Shown piece after piece: positions 1 to 12,140 of a stretch of 64,000 nucleotides of DNA. The stretch is taken from assembly GCA_964036275.1 (NCBI GenBank), contig OZ038439.1, positions 1,386,001 through 1,450,000 on the forward strand, read 5' to 3'. The notes beneath the pieces are model-generated. The model ran no database searches. It was given only the letters and a program-made list of their open reading frames with translations, and was not told the origin of the DNA. Position 1 is the first letter of the stretch; every line of letters begins with the position of its first letter. The translations under genes and the position numbers were made by a program. This DNA is from Litoditis marina. Lineage: Eukaryota > Nematoda > Chromadorea > Rhabditida > Rhabditidae.

Positions 1-1007
1 GCTCCATTCCAGTCGTGTTGCTACCCGATGGACTATGCCGGTGACAGCGTGGCGTTGCGTATCTTCATGGATACCGTACACCGACACCACATCTATCCCA
101 ATAATCAGGTATTCAGCGCTTTTTGGTATTCATAACTAGGTACCCTAAGATAGTACTCTCGCAAACACGGCTGACCACTAACTTAGTTAAACAGATTTAC
201 GGTTAGCGACCCTCTGAATATCTAAAAACGACCCTTTCAACATCTCGGTCAATTTATGTGAATCTGTGAATCTACCGTAACCCGTTCCTCCCAGATCTCG
301 TTCGACTTCGGTCCGGTTTGTTGGCCACAAGATGCCCCGAAAGTGGAGGATAGCTACAATAATGTGGCACCAGGTTGGCGCATTTTCTATTTTTATTCCA
401 CAAGGTTTCACTTTTTGCAGACATCATGGAATCAACTTAATTCGAATCATTATCTTAAACGGTGACCTATCTCAGTGGTAGGCCCTTTTTAAAGGTAGTG
501 GCCTTTGAGAGGTCGTGTATCAGTAGATTTGAGGACATTTATGTCACAACTCACAACATTTTTGCCGTTTGTCGGAAAGGTTAGTTATGCTTCTTTTTGC
601 AAAAACTTCTCATCAAACTCTCCAAATAAATATTGGATCACTAAGCTGTTGTGTGGTAGTGTCTTTCTCCAAAGTACCCTCTGTCTCTCTGACTTTATCT
701 TTATACTTTCGAAAGAATGTTTAAATCAGTGTAAATCAGAACACGTCAAAATTCATAACGTTCTCTATCATTCTCTGCTTCTCTGACTCACACCCTCTCT
801 GTTGCAGTTCTGTCCCCTGCGTCTCTGCCGGGCGACGTTCCCCATTCCGTGTTCTTCCACTCACCGTCCTTCGTCAACTTCCGGTTCGAGGATATATCCC
901 ATCTGGGGTTTGATCTACTCTCCTCTCCCCCACTCTCTTTCCAGTACAAATTCACTGGAATGGGACAGGTCTCAATGAGAACAAATTCTTCTTGGTATTA
1001 CAATTAG
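1..1007 (+). CDS. 3' end of an unrecognised protein-coding gene
   Basis: Three exons can be chained: 1-108 (open in frame 1, donor gtattc), 534-579 (tentative, weak acceptor ttgag, donor gttagt) and 808-1007 (acceptor gttgcag, stop TAG). Phases agree: the middle exon ends one base into a codon and the last exon begins with the other two. The last exon encodes 66 residues with stretches such as FVNFRFEDISHLGFDLL and a C-terminus ...SSWYYN. I do not recognise the family. The 5' part lies outside the window. The gene runs in the same direction as the synthetase downstream. The last exon is the best supported piece; the frame of the first exon was chosen by its amino-acid make-up and the middle exon may be wrong. 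Confidence 0.45.
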
Positions 1008-1642
1008 GTGGTTAGGGTAGTTATAGCGTCTGCTTTTTCTTCACTCATCCCGCTGTGTTTGTAGTTTGATCCACTTGCTTTTTGGTCGAAATTCAAAAAA
1101 TTGTGATGTGTGTCAAGATGAAACTAAAACTACAATGGTAACTTCCTATACTTAGATTCGCTTACGGTGTGTTAGAGGTATTAGTAGTTTCGGAGTAGGC
1201 TATGAAGTATCCTGGTTAGTTGTGGAGTTTCGGAGTAGGCTATGAAGTATCCTGGTTAGTTGTGGAGTTTCGGAGTAGGCTATGAAGTATCCTGGTTAGT
1301 TGTGGAGTTTCGGAGTAGGCTATGAAGTATCCTGGTTAGTTGTGGAGTTTCGGAGTAGGCTATGAAGTATCCTGGTTAGTTGTGGAGTTTCGGAGTAGGC
1401 TATGAAGTATCCTGGTTAGTTGTGGACCTTCCAAATAGCTTACATTCACATTGAGTCCAGTTGATATTGTTTAATAGTTCTTTTTTGTGATGTATAAGTT
1501 GTGGTTATTTAGTGGTTTGGTTGTCTAGAAAACATAATGGTGGTTTACTGTAGCCGTTTAACTTGCCACGTGCCAGCAATCATCCAGTGTTCAAATTATG
1601 AGTATTGATTATTTGTTGTTTGGGGATGTTTTTGTTACGCTC

Positions 1643-1680
<38 letters not shown>

Positions 1681-2582
1681 GCAAAATATCTTTCTAAGAG
1701 ATTGTTGTTTTGATGTGAAACTTGTATCTATCATACTTAATGATAAATTAGAAAGATTTAATGTGTTGGGGTTTTGTTTTGATCGAACTTTCCATAGTTG
1801 AAATGGAATTGCACTAGCTAGTGTACTGTACTTCTGGGGCTCTTTCGCATCAAACTATGTTTGCCTTTTCTCTTTAGCAAGTCATGTGTATATTGTTTAC
1901 TTTTGAAGTTGTTTCCTTCTTTCTCGGGTCAATCTGTGATATTTTATATGGTAATTTAAATTATTAAATATTTTGAAGTCAAGTTTTGATAGTCTGTTAT
2001 TGATCTGTTGGTGTTCTGAAGCATTTATATATTGGCATTTTCTTAATTCAATATTGTAGAAATGATCTATTTGTTGTGAGGTTCTTGATCTATAAGGATC
2101 GCTTATTCCAAAGCATGCCTATTACGGTGTATGATCGATCCTGTTGTTTTTCGGCCAAAATTTGTGAATAATGGCGGTGATCCAGTTCAAACTACAACAT
2201 CTTTGGTCATATAACCTCATTTATAGGTCCTCTGTTAAGTGACAGATTTTGAATATTTGGGGACTGGGTGTGTCAGTAAGGGTGATATTGACTGGTTACA
2301 ACTGTTTCTGTTTGTGTCCAGTGAGAAACCAGCCGCCTGAAATAAGCAGGCTTGGACGTAGGAATATATTCAAGAACATTTTCAATGGGCAAGATTTTCA
2401 AAATACAAAATATAGCCGTTTTCTGATATGAAGAGGTGTTCCTTCGTAGCAGACAGAACTCCTTGGCGTTTGTCTTATTTGCCAACATTGATCGCTTGAA
2501 CTTCAAATGTAGTTTTGCTCTAACGATGTTGGAAAGAATATTTTTCAATTTTATTCATTTAGGGTCTAAGGCTCAATATTGA
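1008..2582. other. Intergenic region before the synthetase gene
   Basis: No supported exon. It holds the 40-bp tandem array, a TA dinucleotide run at about 1645-1678 and a copy of the dispersed TTTGTAGTTTGATC motif near 1063. The promoter of the synthetase should lie in its last part, but no clear TATA box was seen. Confidence 0.6.
1186..1426. repeat. 40-bp tandem repeat, six copies
   Basis: The 40-base unit beginning tatgaagtatcctggttagt recurs from 1201 with exact 40-base spacing and essentially no mismatches, preceded by a partial unit and ending in a partial one at about 1426. It sits between the upstream gene and the synthetase. The perfect identity points to recent expansion. Confidence 0.95.
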
Positions 2583-5500
2583 ATGCTCTCCTTACGATGT
2601 CTCTATCCCTCGTTGAGAAGGGGAATCTGCTCCATCAATGCATATGCGAATAGGACACACACTTGTGGCGAGCTGGATGCTAGTAATGAGGGTACGTTGC
2701 TATTTCACCAACAAAGACAGCGAACGGACGATTTGATTGCGGAATGTGTAACAAGCGGTTGTGAATAGCTTACCCTGCAGATGAGAGAGTGTGCAGACCG
2801 AGGATACGCAGACGAGTTGGTTGTTTCTCACAAAACTTTTACTATGGTGTTCCTAACGTTTTAATGACCATATATGTGAATACCATAGTTGAAGAAAGGC
2901 TGATATGAGCGTATACCATAGTTGAAATTGATTTATTGTAATTTATATTTCTTTCTAGGACAGCAGGTGACGATAATGGGCTGGTTGGAGTACAAGAGAA
3001 TGAACAGATTCATTGTGCTGCGGGACGCCTATGGCAGTGTTCAGGTAGGATTACACTTATTTGTAATAAATATGATTATTGTTATTATTATTATTATTAT
3101 TATTATTAGGGAAGACAATTGATGTATGCTGTCAATTTATGTTGTTCGTTTTTTTTTAAATTCGCAACCCATAGGCCAGAAAGGTGATCATAGTTTTTAC
3201 TTAGGCGCTTCCAAATCTGGTGAATCAGTTTTCAGGCCACAATTCCGTCGACTTCCGAAATGTCGCGAATAATCAAGGAGATTCCCTACGAATCGGTGGT
3301 GAAAGTGGAGGGAAAAGTGAAAAATCGAGGAGCCGACAAAAATGAATCCATGAAGACCGGCGAGATTGAGGTAGATTCTTTCCGGCGGGTTGATATAGGG
3401 TTCGCTCTTTTTAAAATGAACCTACAAAGTTTTTTTTGCATTAATGCGCTGTGTTCGTAGTTTATCCCAGTGCTTTTCGTTTGAAATTCGTAAATTCCGA
3501 TGGGTATGGGGAAATCACAACGGAGGATTGGTCATTGCCTATAGACCTATAGTGTTCAAACAGGAAACTAGCTGCCGCTAACTGTGTTCAGAAAGGTATT
3601 ATTGACAACTCAGCAACTGACTTTCGCCCCGAAATGGTGACAGCTTGTGAAAAACTGTTTAGGAAATCGTTTGACGACAAAACTGTGTAGAAATTTTGTC
3701 GTTGTGGCGTCTATCGTGTTCAAACTTTGCACTAATAAGGATGCTCAACCCAACTATGTACTTTATATAAGCAACATGCAGTTCTGGTTGGTTCGCGACC
3801 TACCTATGTTTCGTTATTCATTCAAAAGTTTCCTAATTCGGTATTTTTTTCAGATAGACGTCTCAAACCTGGAGGTCTTGAACTGTGCCCAACCCAGTCT
3901 GCCCCTCGATCCCAATGGAAAAACGGAGGAGAGAACGAGACTGAGATATCGATATTTGGATATTCGAGGGGACAGGTTACAAAGGTACCTAAATTAGTTT
4001 TTTGTGGTTTCATTCAGGCATCATTAAGGGTTAGTTATCCGTTTTTGATTGTAATGTCCGATTTCCACTCATTTAGCAATGAATGAGCCCCGTTTTGGCT
4101 ATGTATGCTTTTATTCACACTCTGGTAAACGGTTTTTCTCTGTGAAAACAGCGAAACTTTCAACATTTGTTGATGCAAAATTATGAAGTCGCATCTTACC
4201 GGTGTGTGATACCACTTTCGCTTTTCTGGTTCCAGATCACTTCGACTTCGCTCCCAATTGGTTCACAATATTCGTCGTTTTCTCGTGGAAAAGAGGGGAT
4301 TCGTTGATGTTAGTTTGTGTTTTCCGATAATTGTCCCATTTAGCAATCATTTGGAGATATTTTAAATAACCAGGAAATGTAACAAACCAACCAGGAAAGT
4401 TTTGACCGTTTCCGGAAGTTGTGAAAAAAAGGAAAAAATATGTATGGAACTGTATGTGTGATATTAGTTTCTGTCTTCAAAAGTGGTATGGGTTTGATGC
4501 CTTCAAGTTTTCACAAGTGCAGTGGTAACACTCATCGGAAAACAGTATTGAACCATTTATCAACACGAGACGGGCTCAGCCTCTTTTGCACGGTGAATCC
4601 AAATAGTATCCACACTGATTGATGATGGAACATGTTTTCTGAGTCTGGATGATGTTGTCTTCTCATCTGCAGGTGGAAACTCCTACCCTTTTCCGTCGAA
4701 CCCCGGGTGGCGCTGCCGAGTTTGTTGTGCCAGCCTCCGGTGTCAATTTGGTTTGTTAGTTTTTGTAGTTTGGTTAGATTGCTGTACCATTCTCTGGGGT
4801 CAATTTGTTGAGTTGGCCACAAACGCTGATCCGATTATGGTTTCTCAGTGCAAAAAGCTGCTGAGAAAGTTGTATTGTGTTCGAAGTGTACAGTGTGTTC
4901 GCATGTGATTGAAATTATCGATTAAATTGACACCGAAAATTGACACTTGAGCATAGTTACCATACAACAGTAAAGTTGTCCGAATAGTCGAAAACGGACT
5001 CCTGAAAAAATCGAAAACGGACTCCTTTTTAGCCAAAAAGAAGACAAACTGTCTACTTTTGATCAAAAATTCTTAATTTTCACGTGTTTATATCTGAAAA
5101 TGGCCTACTTTTTGTAGCTTAGTCGGACCTTACTGGGGTATGATAGTTACATGTGAAAAAGAGAGTGTATTGATGTTAATCATCTTTCAGGGTTCGTGTT
5201 ATTCGCTGCCGCAGAGTCCGCAACAGTTCAAACAACTTCTCATGGTCGGCGGAATAGATCGATATTTTCAGGTATCGTTTTACTTTTCTGTTCTAATCAC
5301 CCTGTAAGCTCCTCCGAGAATCGATTTTGCTGTTTAAATACTTTGAATAACCTACATCAAACAAATATAGTTGTATCCCATTCGGCTTCGTGTAGCTTGC
5401 TGTTGTTATTGTGTAATTATATGAATGAAGTAATACACGGCCGAAATAGTTACCATAAAATATAATAATAATAATTATTATTATTACAGATCGCGCGATG

Positions 5501-8500
5501 CTACCGGGACGAGGGTTCAAAGGGCGACCGACAGCCAGAATTCACACAGGTAGGCGCTTTTCGCTTTTCATACTTTCCCGGACATTTTTTTCTGACTGCA
5601 TCTTGAAATCCTGTAATTTTGTAGGTTTTCTGGTTGAAAATGTTCATAGAAAACTGTTTTCAATAGAAAAAGTAGTTTTCTTCTCTGGTTCAGTTGTTGA
5701 AAATTGAAACAATACAAATTATGTTTTAAAAATGGGCGTGGAATTAGCATATTCATTTCTGGTTCGAAAATTTTTATCGAAGTTCTCATTGTTTTCATTG
5801 TTTAATCGACAGGTGGACCTGGAGGTGTCATTCTGTAGCCAGGAGGGTGTCATGAAGATGGTCGAAGAGATGGTGACAGCCTCGTGGCCGGACAGTATGG
5901 TCAGTTCACTCACTGGATGAATATTGGTTTTATTTGACAGACAAACACCAGTATGGATTAGTTTAGAAAAATTGACACCCCGTTTCTTGATATAAATACG
6001 TGAAAATGCATGGCATCAAAAATAGGCAAAATTTTGTTTACATTGCAAAGTTGTTCCTTAATTGCCCAAAATTTAGAAAACTGACTCTTTCTCTGGCAAA
6101 CTTTAGTAGAGAAATTTCAGCAGTTTTTTATGGTCTTCCGGTTTTGATTGTGCTTTGATTTCCTTGCGTTTCAGTCCGATCTGAAACCCTGCCTTCCGTT
6201 CCCCAAATTGACCTACGAAACTGCGATGCGGCTGTACGGAAGCGACAAACCGGACATGCGAATTCCGTGGACAATTGAGGACTGCAGCCGATCGCTTGGT
6301 GGGCGGGGCTTAGTTTTCAATTTTCTGAAAAGGGTTTTGATGTTCATTCTTGACAAAAACGGTAATTTTTGATAACAGTCGTACTTCCACTTCAAGTTAT
6401 CGATCTTTCGAGTTTGGAAAAAAATATTCAAATTTTCATGTTGGAGCCGTGTTTTGAGTTCAAAAGTTACAAACCTAGTACGTAGTTTCTCAACTTTCTT
6501 CTAAAAGAACTCTATTTCAGTTTCTTTTCTTGTATTTACTCGTTGAATGTCTGCAGGTCTGTTGCGTGGTTCCACCAGTCCGCCCTTCTGGTGTGCGAAG
6601 ATGATAGTCTGTCGCGGCCAGTCGGATACTGTAACAGCGGGGCGCACAAAGGAGTGGAAACGACTCGTGGACATGAATCAGATGGCTAGGGTGGGTTATG
6701 ATTGTTTGAAATAAAAACAAAACAAAATGAGGTAAATAATAGCATTTTGATAAATAGTCAAAGCTATTTACTAGAATGAATGGAATATTCATTTCTCTCG
6801 CATCTTTGTTTCAATAAGTATTCTTTTCTGTTCCAATTTCAAACTGTTCCAGTCGTTTACGGTGTATACTCCACGGAAGAAGCAGTGGTTCAAGGGAATC
6901 GATAATCAAGATCTGATGAGGGAGTACGGTATCGAGGAACAGGATGCTGTCATATTTTGGTTGGTTTATAATTTGAGGAAGTCTTTCTCCAATGAATAAG
7001 TGGCCGTGAGTTGTATTCATTTGAAGCCAACAGTTGTGCTATAACTACTGGATCTTCCTATGGGAAGTGTTGTTCTTAAAGCAGGACGATTTTTTGGACC
7101 AATTCCGACGTATCCGTCCTTCAAACTGCAATTGGAAGATGTATTGCAGTTCACAGGACTGAAGCGTTGGATTGGACCACATAATCGTCCTTCTTTAAAT
7201 CAATCAAACATCGCACATACAGTTGTGTTCCCGTTTACTATAGCCGTACACATCGTGTGCGTATTAAGTGTTTTTAGGCCTCTGGGAGCAGAAAAGTAAC
7301 GCTTTCGCGCTCCCGAGAGCCCAAAAACCACTTAGGCGAGGCGGATACGGCTACTGGAACCCTGTCTTTGACGGAGTGAACCGTGAACCAGTGATCACAA
7401 GCCGAACCGCTACTTATTTATTAGCAATTCTTTTTATTTTAACTACGGTATTCTTGTCTTGTATTCTTCTTTTTTCAGTTGGGGAAATGACGAGGAGGGC
7501 GTCCATTGGACACTCGGACAACTACGGAATTTGATGGCTGAGGCGGGGGGATTACGGAGGCAGAGGAAGGTACGGTCTCTCTCTCTCTCTATCACTTTCT
7601 CTCCTTGTCTCTTCGTCTCTCTCTCTGTATCACTGTTTGTCTCTCCCTATCTCTTCTTATGTTTATGTTTTCCTTTCTCTCTTGTTCTCGCACTCTAATT
7701 TTTCTCTCATTTCTCTTTTTTCTCGTTTTCTCTCTCTATACTCTCTCTCTCTCTACTCTCTCTATTTCCAGATAACCTGTCATTGGATCGTGGATTTCCC
7801 CCTATTTTCCATGGAAGACGGCCAATTCTCGAGTACTCATCACCCATTCACAGCTCCCATTGAAAAACACAAGAAATGGTTGTACGATGAGGAGAAACTA
7901 CATGACATAACCGGTGGGTTACTGTATTAGGTTACTTATATGATCGCATTGATTTTCAAGGTCAATCAGAGCTTATACTATAATTTAGAGAGAAATAATG
8001 ACAAAAAGTGTAACACGTAAATCATGGTAATGCTCTTCCAAAAACACATTACGGTCAACTCTTTCCAAGCGAACCCATACTCTTGCCCTATACCACTATC
8101 TCTGTAGTTTGGTCCCCTTGATTTAGTCGAACTTCGTGATTTCTGGCGCGAGCACAAGCTCGATCAAACTACAATGGAAGTTTTGTCTCCTCATATAGGT
8201 TACTGTATTTGTTTCATCTTTTAGGCCAACACTACGATTTGGTGATAAACGGGGTGGAAATGGGCGGCGGATCGATACGTATCCACAACGCGGAGGAACA
8301 GAAACACGTTCTACAGTTGTTGGGAGAGGACTACTCGGAAATGGTGAGAAATGGACAGATTGGGAAACAGCTTCGCTGATTGGTGGAAAATGTCAAGAAA
8401 CTGGTCCCTTTTCTGTGACAACATTTTAGTCTTTTTAACCGATAATCATTAAGTGATACAAAAAAACGTTTTTTTTTCGAATATCGCAGTTTTCTTGAAA

Positions 8501-10680
8501 TTGATAGGAATTCTGGTACAAACAGTGTGTGATTGTTATGATGCTGGCAGTAACTGTACATATTTTGTTGGTCTGCTTGTAATAGTTTGATGACGCTACT
8601 TTTCAGTAGTGATTCTAGAATGATGCTGCGTGAACAGGGTGAGATTTATCAGATTACAGATGCAGCGAGGTCAAACTACATTTCGGTTGGCCGATTAAAC
8701 TACAATTCAGTTATGGTCCTGCCCTGTATGCGCTATAGAAAGTGGCCAAACTTTTATTGGAATTTGATGGAAAGCGATAAACGGAGTTATCTATGAATTT
8801 CTACCGAGAAGGAATAGAACCGAACTAGAAACATCGCGCCACAGGACAGCATACCCCGTACAGACTTTTCTTTGGAAACTGCGATTCATATATGTGCAGA
8901 TTACGATCACGCTACTCTCAAGTAAAGATAAGAGAATGCTGGTGTGTGCACAGATCAAACCATAACTCGGGTTGTAGTCGCCTCTATTTGCTATTCTGTC
9001 ATACCAGGATGGTGTGGCTATTCTATGAAGATGTCCGTTTTTCCATTGAAACATGCCAAACTTTTCCATGAAAATAGGCAATTTCTTTCGACATTAGCGA
9101 AAAAGTAGTCCGCTCTCTGAGTATTTGCGACTCTGCGGACAACTTTACTGGAGTATGATCTAATTCCAGAATCATCTGCTGGAAGCGTTGTCCCTGGGAG
9201 CCCCTCCACACGGCGGATTCGCCTTGGGATTGGACAGATTCGTGGCCCTCATGACTTCAGAAGGAGATCCAACCACGCCCGTTAGAGAGGTACCGTTTTA
9301 CTTTCGCCCGCCCCCGACATTCCTGTTTAGTTTTCCCAGAGGTGCGGGGGGATGCTATACTTTCGCCCTCTCCCTCTATTTAGTTTGATAATAAATTATC
9401 AGAGAAGGTTTAAATGCGCTCATTAGAGCGGTATCAGTTTACTCTTTGTACTTTCGCCCACCCCCCCCCCCCCCCGCTTTTTTCCTTTTCTTTCCAATGT
9501 GCCAATTAGTTATCAGACGGTGCAGCTAGCCGCGTTAGAGAGGTATTATTATACTTCCGCCTCCTGCAGTAAATCTCGCTTTGGCGAGCTAAACAGCACT
9601 AGACAATGAAGTTGTTGTCGTGTCAGTACTCTTTTGTATTTCCATTCTTATCTAAAGGGGTGTTAAGAGCAGGAACAGGATAGGTCAAGCCAATCGGAGC
9701 TGAGAGTAAAATTTAACTCAAACATTTATATTTTAAAACTGAAAAAAATTACATTTTATATACAGTTAGTCAATCGCACAGTCACGTGAAAGATGTTAAA
9801 CACAGCAGAACTCAGAAACGTGCAATGACAAAGTGCACGATACATTATTCGCGTTACTTCTAGTATAAGTACGAACTATTTTTGTTTCTCAGCCAATATT
9901 CATCATGATATTCTCAGACAGTTCCCAGCCAATTGGCCAGCCACGTTCTTATTAGCTGAACGGGAACTACAGCTCGTGGGACGAATTATGGATTTTCTAA
10001 TTGCGTGCGAGATGCCGCACCCTCTCTTTAATTTAATATTATTAGTCATTAAACTCATTAACAAGAATTGAACGCAAAGAGAAATAAATATCACGTAGAA
10101 ACATGAGTTAAAGCCAGGGTAAAAGTGTAGACGTGAATTAACGTTTAAATGTACGGAATGAAAATTGCCTCACTAAGAAAGAGTAACAACTCTAAAAATA
10201 CGAACACACACTCGCACTCCGTATTAGGGAAGAAAATGTGCAAACATCTTGGTTTTCTGAGCGAAATGTGCACCTGAGACGAATTACTGCATAATTCCGA
10301 GCTGAGCGAGAGCGGCGCCTGGGACGATCCCATATTTGACCCACTTTTCTGGCTGTCTCGCTCCGGTTTGCGAGCTCAGCCTAATTGCGTCCCAAGAGCG
10401 TATCTCCCGGCTGAACGAGAGAGTGTGCAGGTCAGAGAGACGCAGACTGTCCTAATCTGCCTGCGCGTCATTGACCTGCATGCTCTCTCGTTTTTGTAGC
10501 TGGCCAATTGCAGAAAATTGCGCTGATCGTTCTGAATTCTAGGTGATCGCCTTTCCAAAGTCCAAGGATGGTCGGGATGTGATGAGTGGCGCGCCGGTGG
10601 AAATAACAGAGGAACAGCAGAAGAGATACGGTATCGAGGTGGAGGGGAGACATGAGAATGAATCCGACTATGCACAATGA
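2583..10680 (+). CDS. DARS2: Mitochondrial aspartyl-tRNA synthetase, 17 exons, complete
   Basis: Charges mitochondrial tRNA-Asp with aspartate (class II, bacterial-type AspRS). Exons: 2583-2691, 2959-3044, 3236-3370, 3854-3984, 4236-4308, 4673-4750, 5191-5271, 5490-5549, 5813-5899, 6175-6298, 6557-6690, 6853-6959, 7479-7569, 7772-7913, 8225-8343, 9170-9289, 10543-10680. All phases match and the sum is 1815 bases (604 aa), close to the animal family length of about 600-650. A basic N-terminus suits a mitochondrial targeting peptide, followed by RTHTCGEL and an anticodon-binding OB fold (GWLEYKR). Class II motif 2 is seen as IARCYRDEG (about residue 232), the HHPFTAP block at about 455, and motif 3 as [10 protein letters not shown] (about 535). 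[17 protein letters not shown] is typical of AspRS. No broken frame was found. Introns carry several repeat elements. Confidence 0.96.
7074..7199. mobile_element. Fold-back element family 1, copy in synthetase intron 12
   Basis: A roughly 120-base near-palindrome whose outer arms read gacgattatgtggaccaat-like and attggtccacataatcgtc-like, with inner arms cctttaaactgcaat / attgcagtttaaagg. It ends in the family's typical ataatcgtccttcttta. Related copies lie at 11919, 24670, 34358, 44142, 47148 and 60549. No coding capacity, so MITE-like. Confidence 0.75.
9764..9860 (-). mobile_element. Fold-back element family 2, copy in synthetase intron 16
   Basis: Element of about 100 bases with ends gtcaatcgcacagtcacgtg... 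and an internal tgcactttgtgca-type palindrome. Other copies: 14909-15015, 28848-28918, 43413-43530, 43799-43912, 46050-46170, 60233-60342 and 63831-63920. The terminal inverted repeats contain CACGTG. Non-coding MITE-like family. Confidence 0.75.
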
Positions 10681-12140
10681 ACGTGTTACAATAGACTATA
10701 TGATTATGTGTTTATGAATTTGATGAAAGTAGCACAATTAGAGTAGTTCACTTATTGTTGAAGGGCCCACGTTGTTGAGTTTATGATGATTTTGTTCCAT
10801 TTTTACATATTTTTTATGTGTGTGTGATATGCGAAATTTCGTTTGCTAGCTTATCTTCCTTTTTCGATATAGCTGTTCAGAGGTTAATTATACCTGGACT
10901 GAATGGAAATGTTTTAACATGACTTGTACGTACCAGCCGCCGCTTTAGTTGCTAACGGAAGCGCAATTTTAACGTGATCAAAACGTGTACTTTGAGTTGC
11001 TTTAAGTTTGTGCGAACGCGATGAAATTTATCAGCGTGAAGTGCCCTTAAACTGAAGTATTCTAATTTTTCCTTTTTTCTAATTTTCCCAAAATCTGATG
11101 TTTTTGTACTTCGTAGTTTAGATTGTTTGCCATAGTTGTTTTATATAGTTTTCTTTGTTGTTTAGTTGTTATGGGATTTTTCGACTGCATACGTCTCGTT
11201 TGTTTGAACATTCGATTGGTTATTTATTTATTAATTACTGTCAACCAAATTATTTCATTGGAGAACAATAAATATTGTAAGAATGATAATAATAGGGATG
11301 TCTTTCCGCTCGTGGAAAAACAATAATTTTGTTTCAAACACCTGTGTTTGTAGTTTGATTTTGGGGCGGTTTTGAGAGAAAAACTGTGAGAGAGAAACGG
11401 TGCCAAAAATGCCGGGAAGTTGGTGTATTTTGAAATTGGGGAAGTTGCTCTAGATCCGACATCCATAAATTGAAGTATAGTGCTTATCACTTCGACGTGA
11501 ACCCGAGCGGCAACGATCAAACTACAACTGAGATTCGGTCAGACACTTTGGCAGAGGAATAACTCTTATTCACTTCTCGAAAGGAAATTTGTATATACTT
11601 CATTGGACTGGTAAAACACAGTCCAATTACACAAGCAACCGGGTTGCATCTCAAATGCAACCAAAATCACATTGCATAACCAAAATATCTCACTGTAAAC
11701 AAATTTGGTTGCATTCGAGATGCAACCATGAAAGACACGTTTCCGAACGTGAGCGACTTTCGAAAAATATGGAATTCATTGCCACAAATTACCCACTCCG
11801 AACGGTTGTTTCTCTTCGAAAGCAGGTTAGCATTTTTACATTTGGGTTTTTCATGGAAGTTTCTCGAAAAATCTTGTTATGAAATCCATGCATTTTCAGT
11901 CCAGTTCTGATAGAACTTTGAAGAAGGACTATTATGTGGTCCAATCGCAACGCTTCAATCCTTTAAACCGCAATATACACTTTGAAATTGCAGTTCAAAG
12001 GACCGTTGACACATGACATAATCGTCCTTCTTTAACTTGAATAAAAAACTTGACGAACTATTTTTTCATTCACTGATTCGAGTAGAATGAATAAATGAAA
12101 TAGATATTTTGTGTAGAATAAATAATAACTAGATTCAGGA
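10681..12140. other. Intergenic, repeats only
   Basis: No exon supported. It contains two outward copies of the TTTGTAGTTTGATC motif around 11348 and 11515, which form one fold-back unit, and a family 1 fold-back element at 11919-12036. A tttttcag-poor AT-rich tail follows the synthetase stop codon. Confidence 0.6.
11919..12036. mobile_element. Fold-back element family 1
   Basis: Arms gaaggactattatgtggtcc and cataatcgtccttctt, with inner arms cctttaaaccgcaat / attgcagttcaaagg. Same family as 7074 and 24670. Confidence 0.75.

Noticed and set aside
1186..1426. CRISPR-like array
   Set aside because: Units are contiguous with no spacers, and the DNA is eukaryotic.
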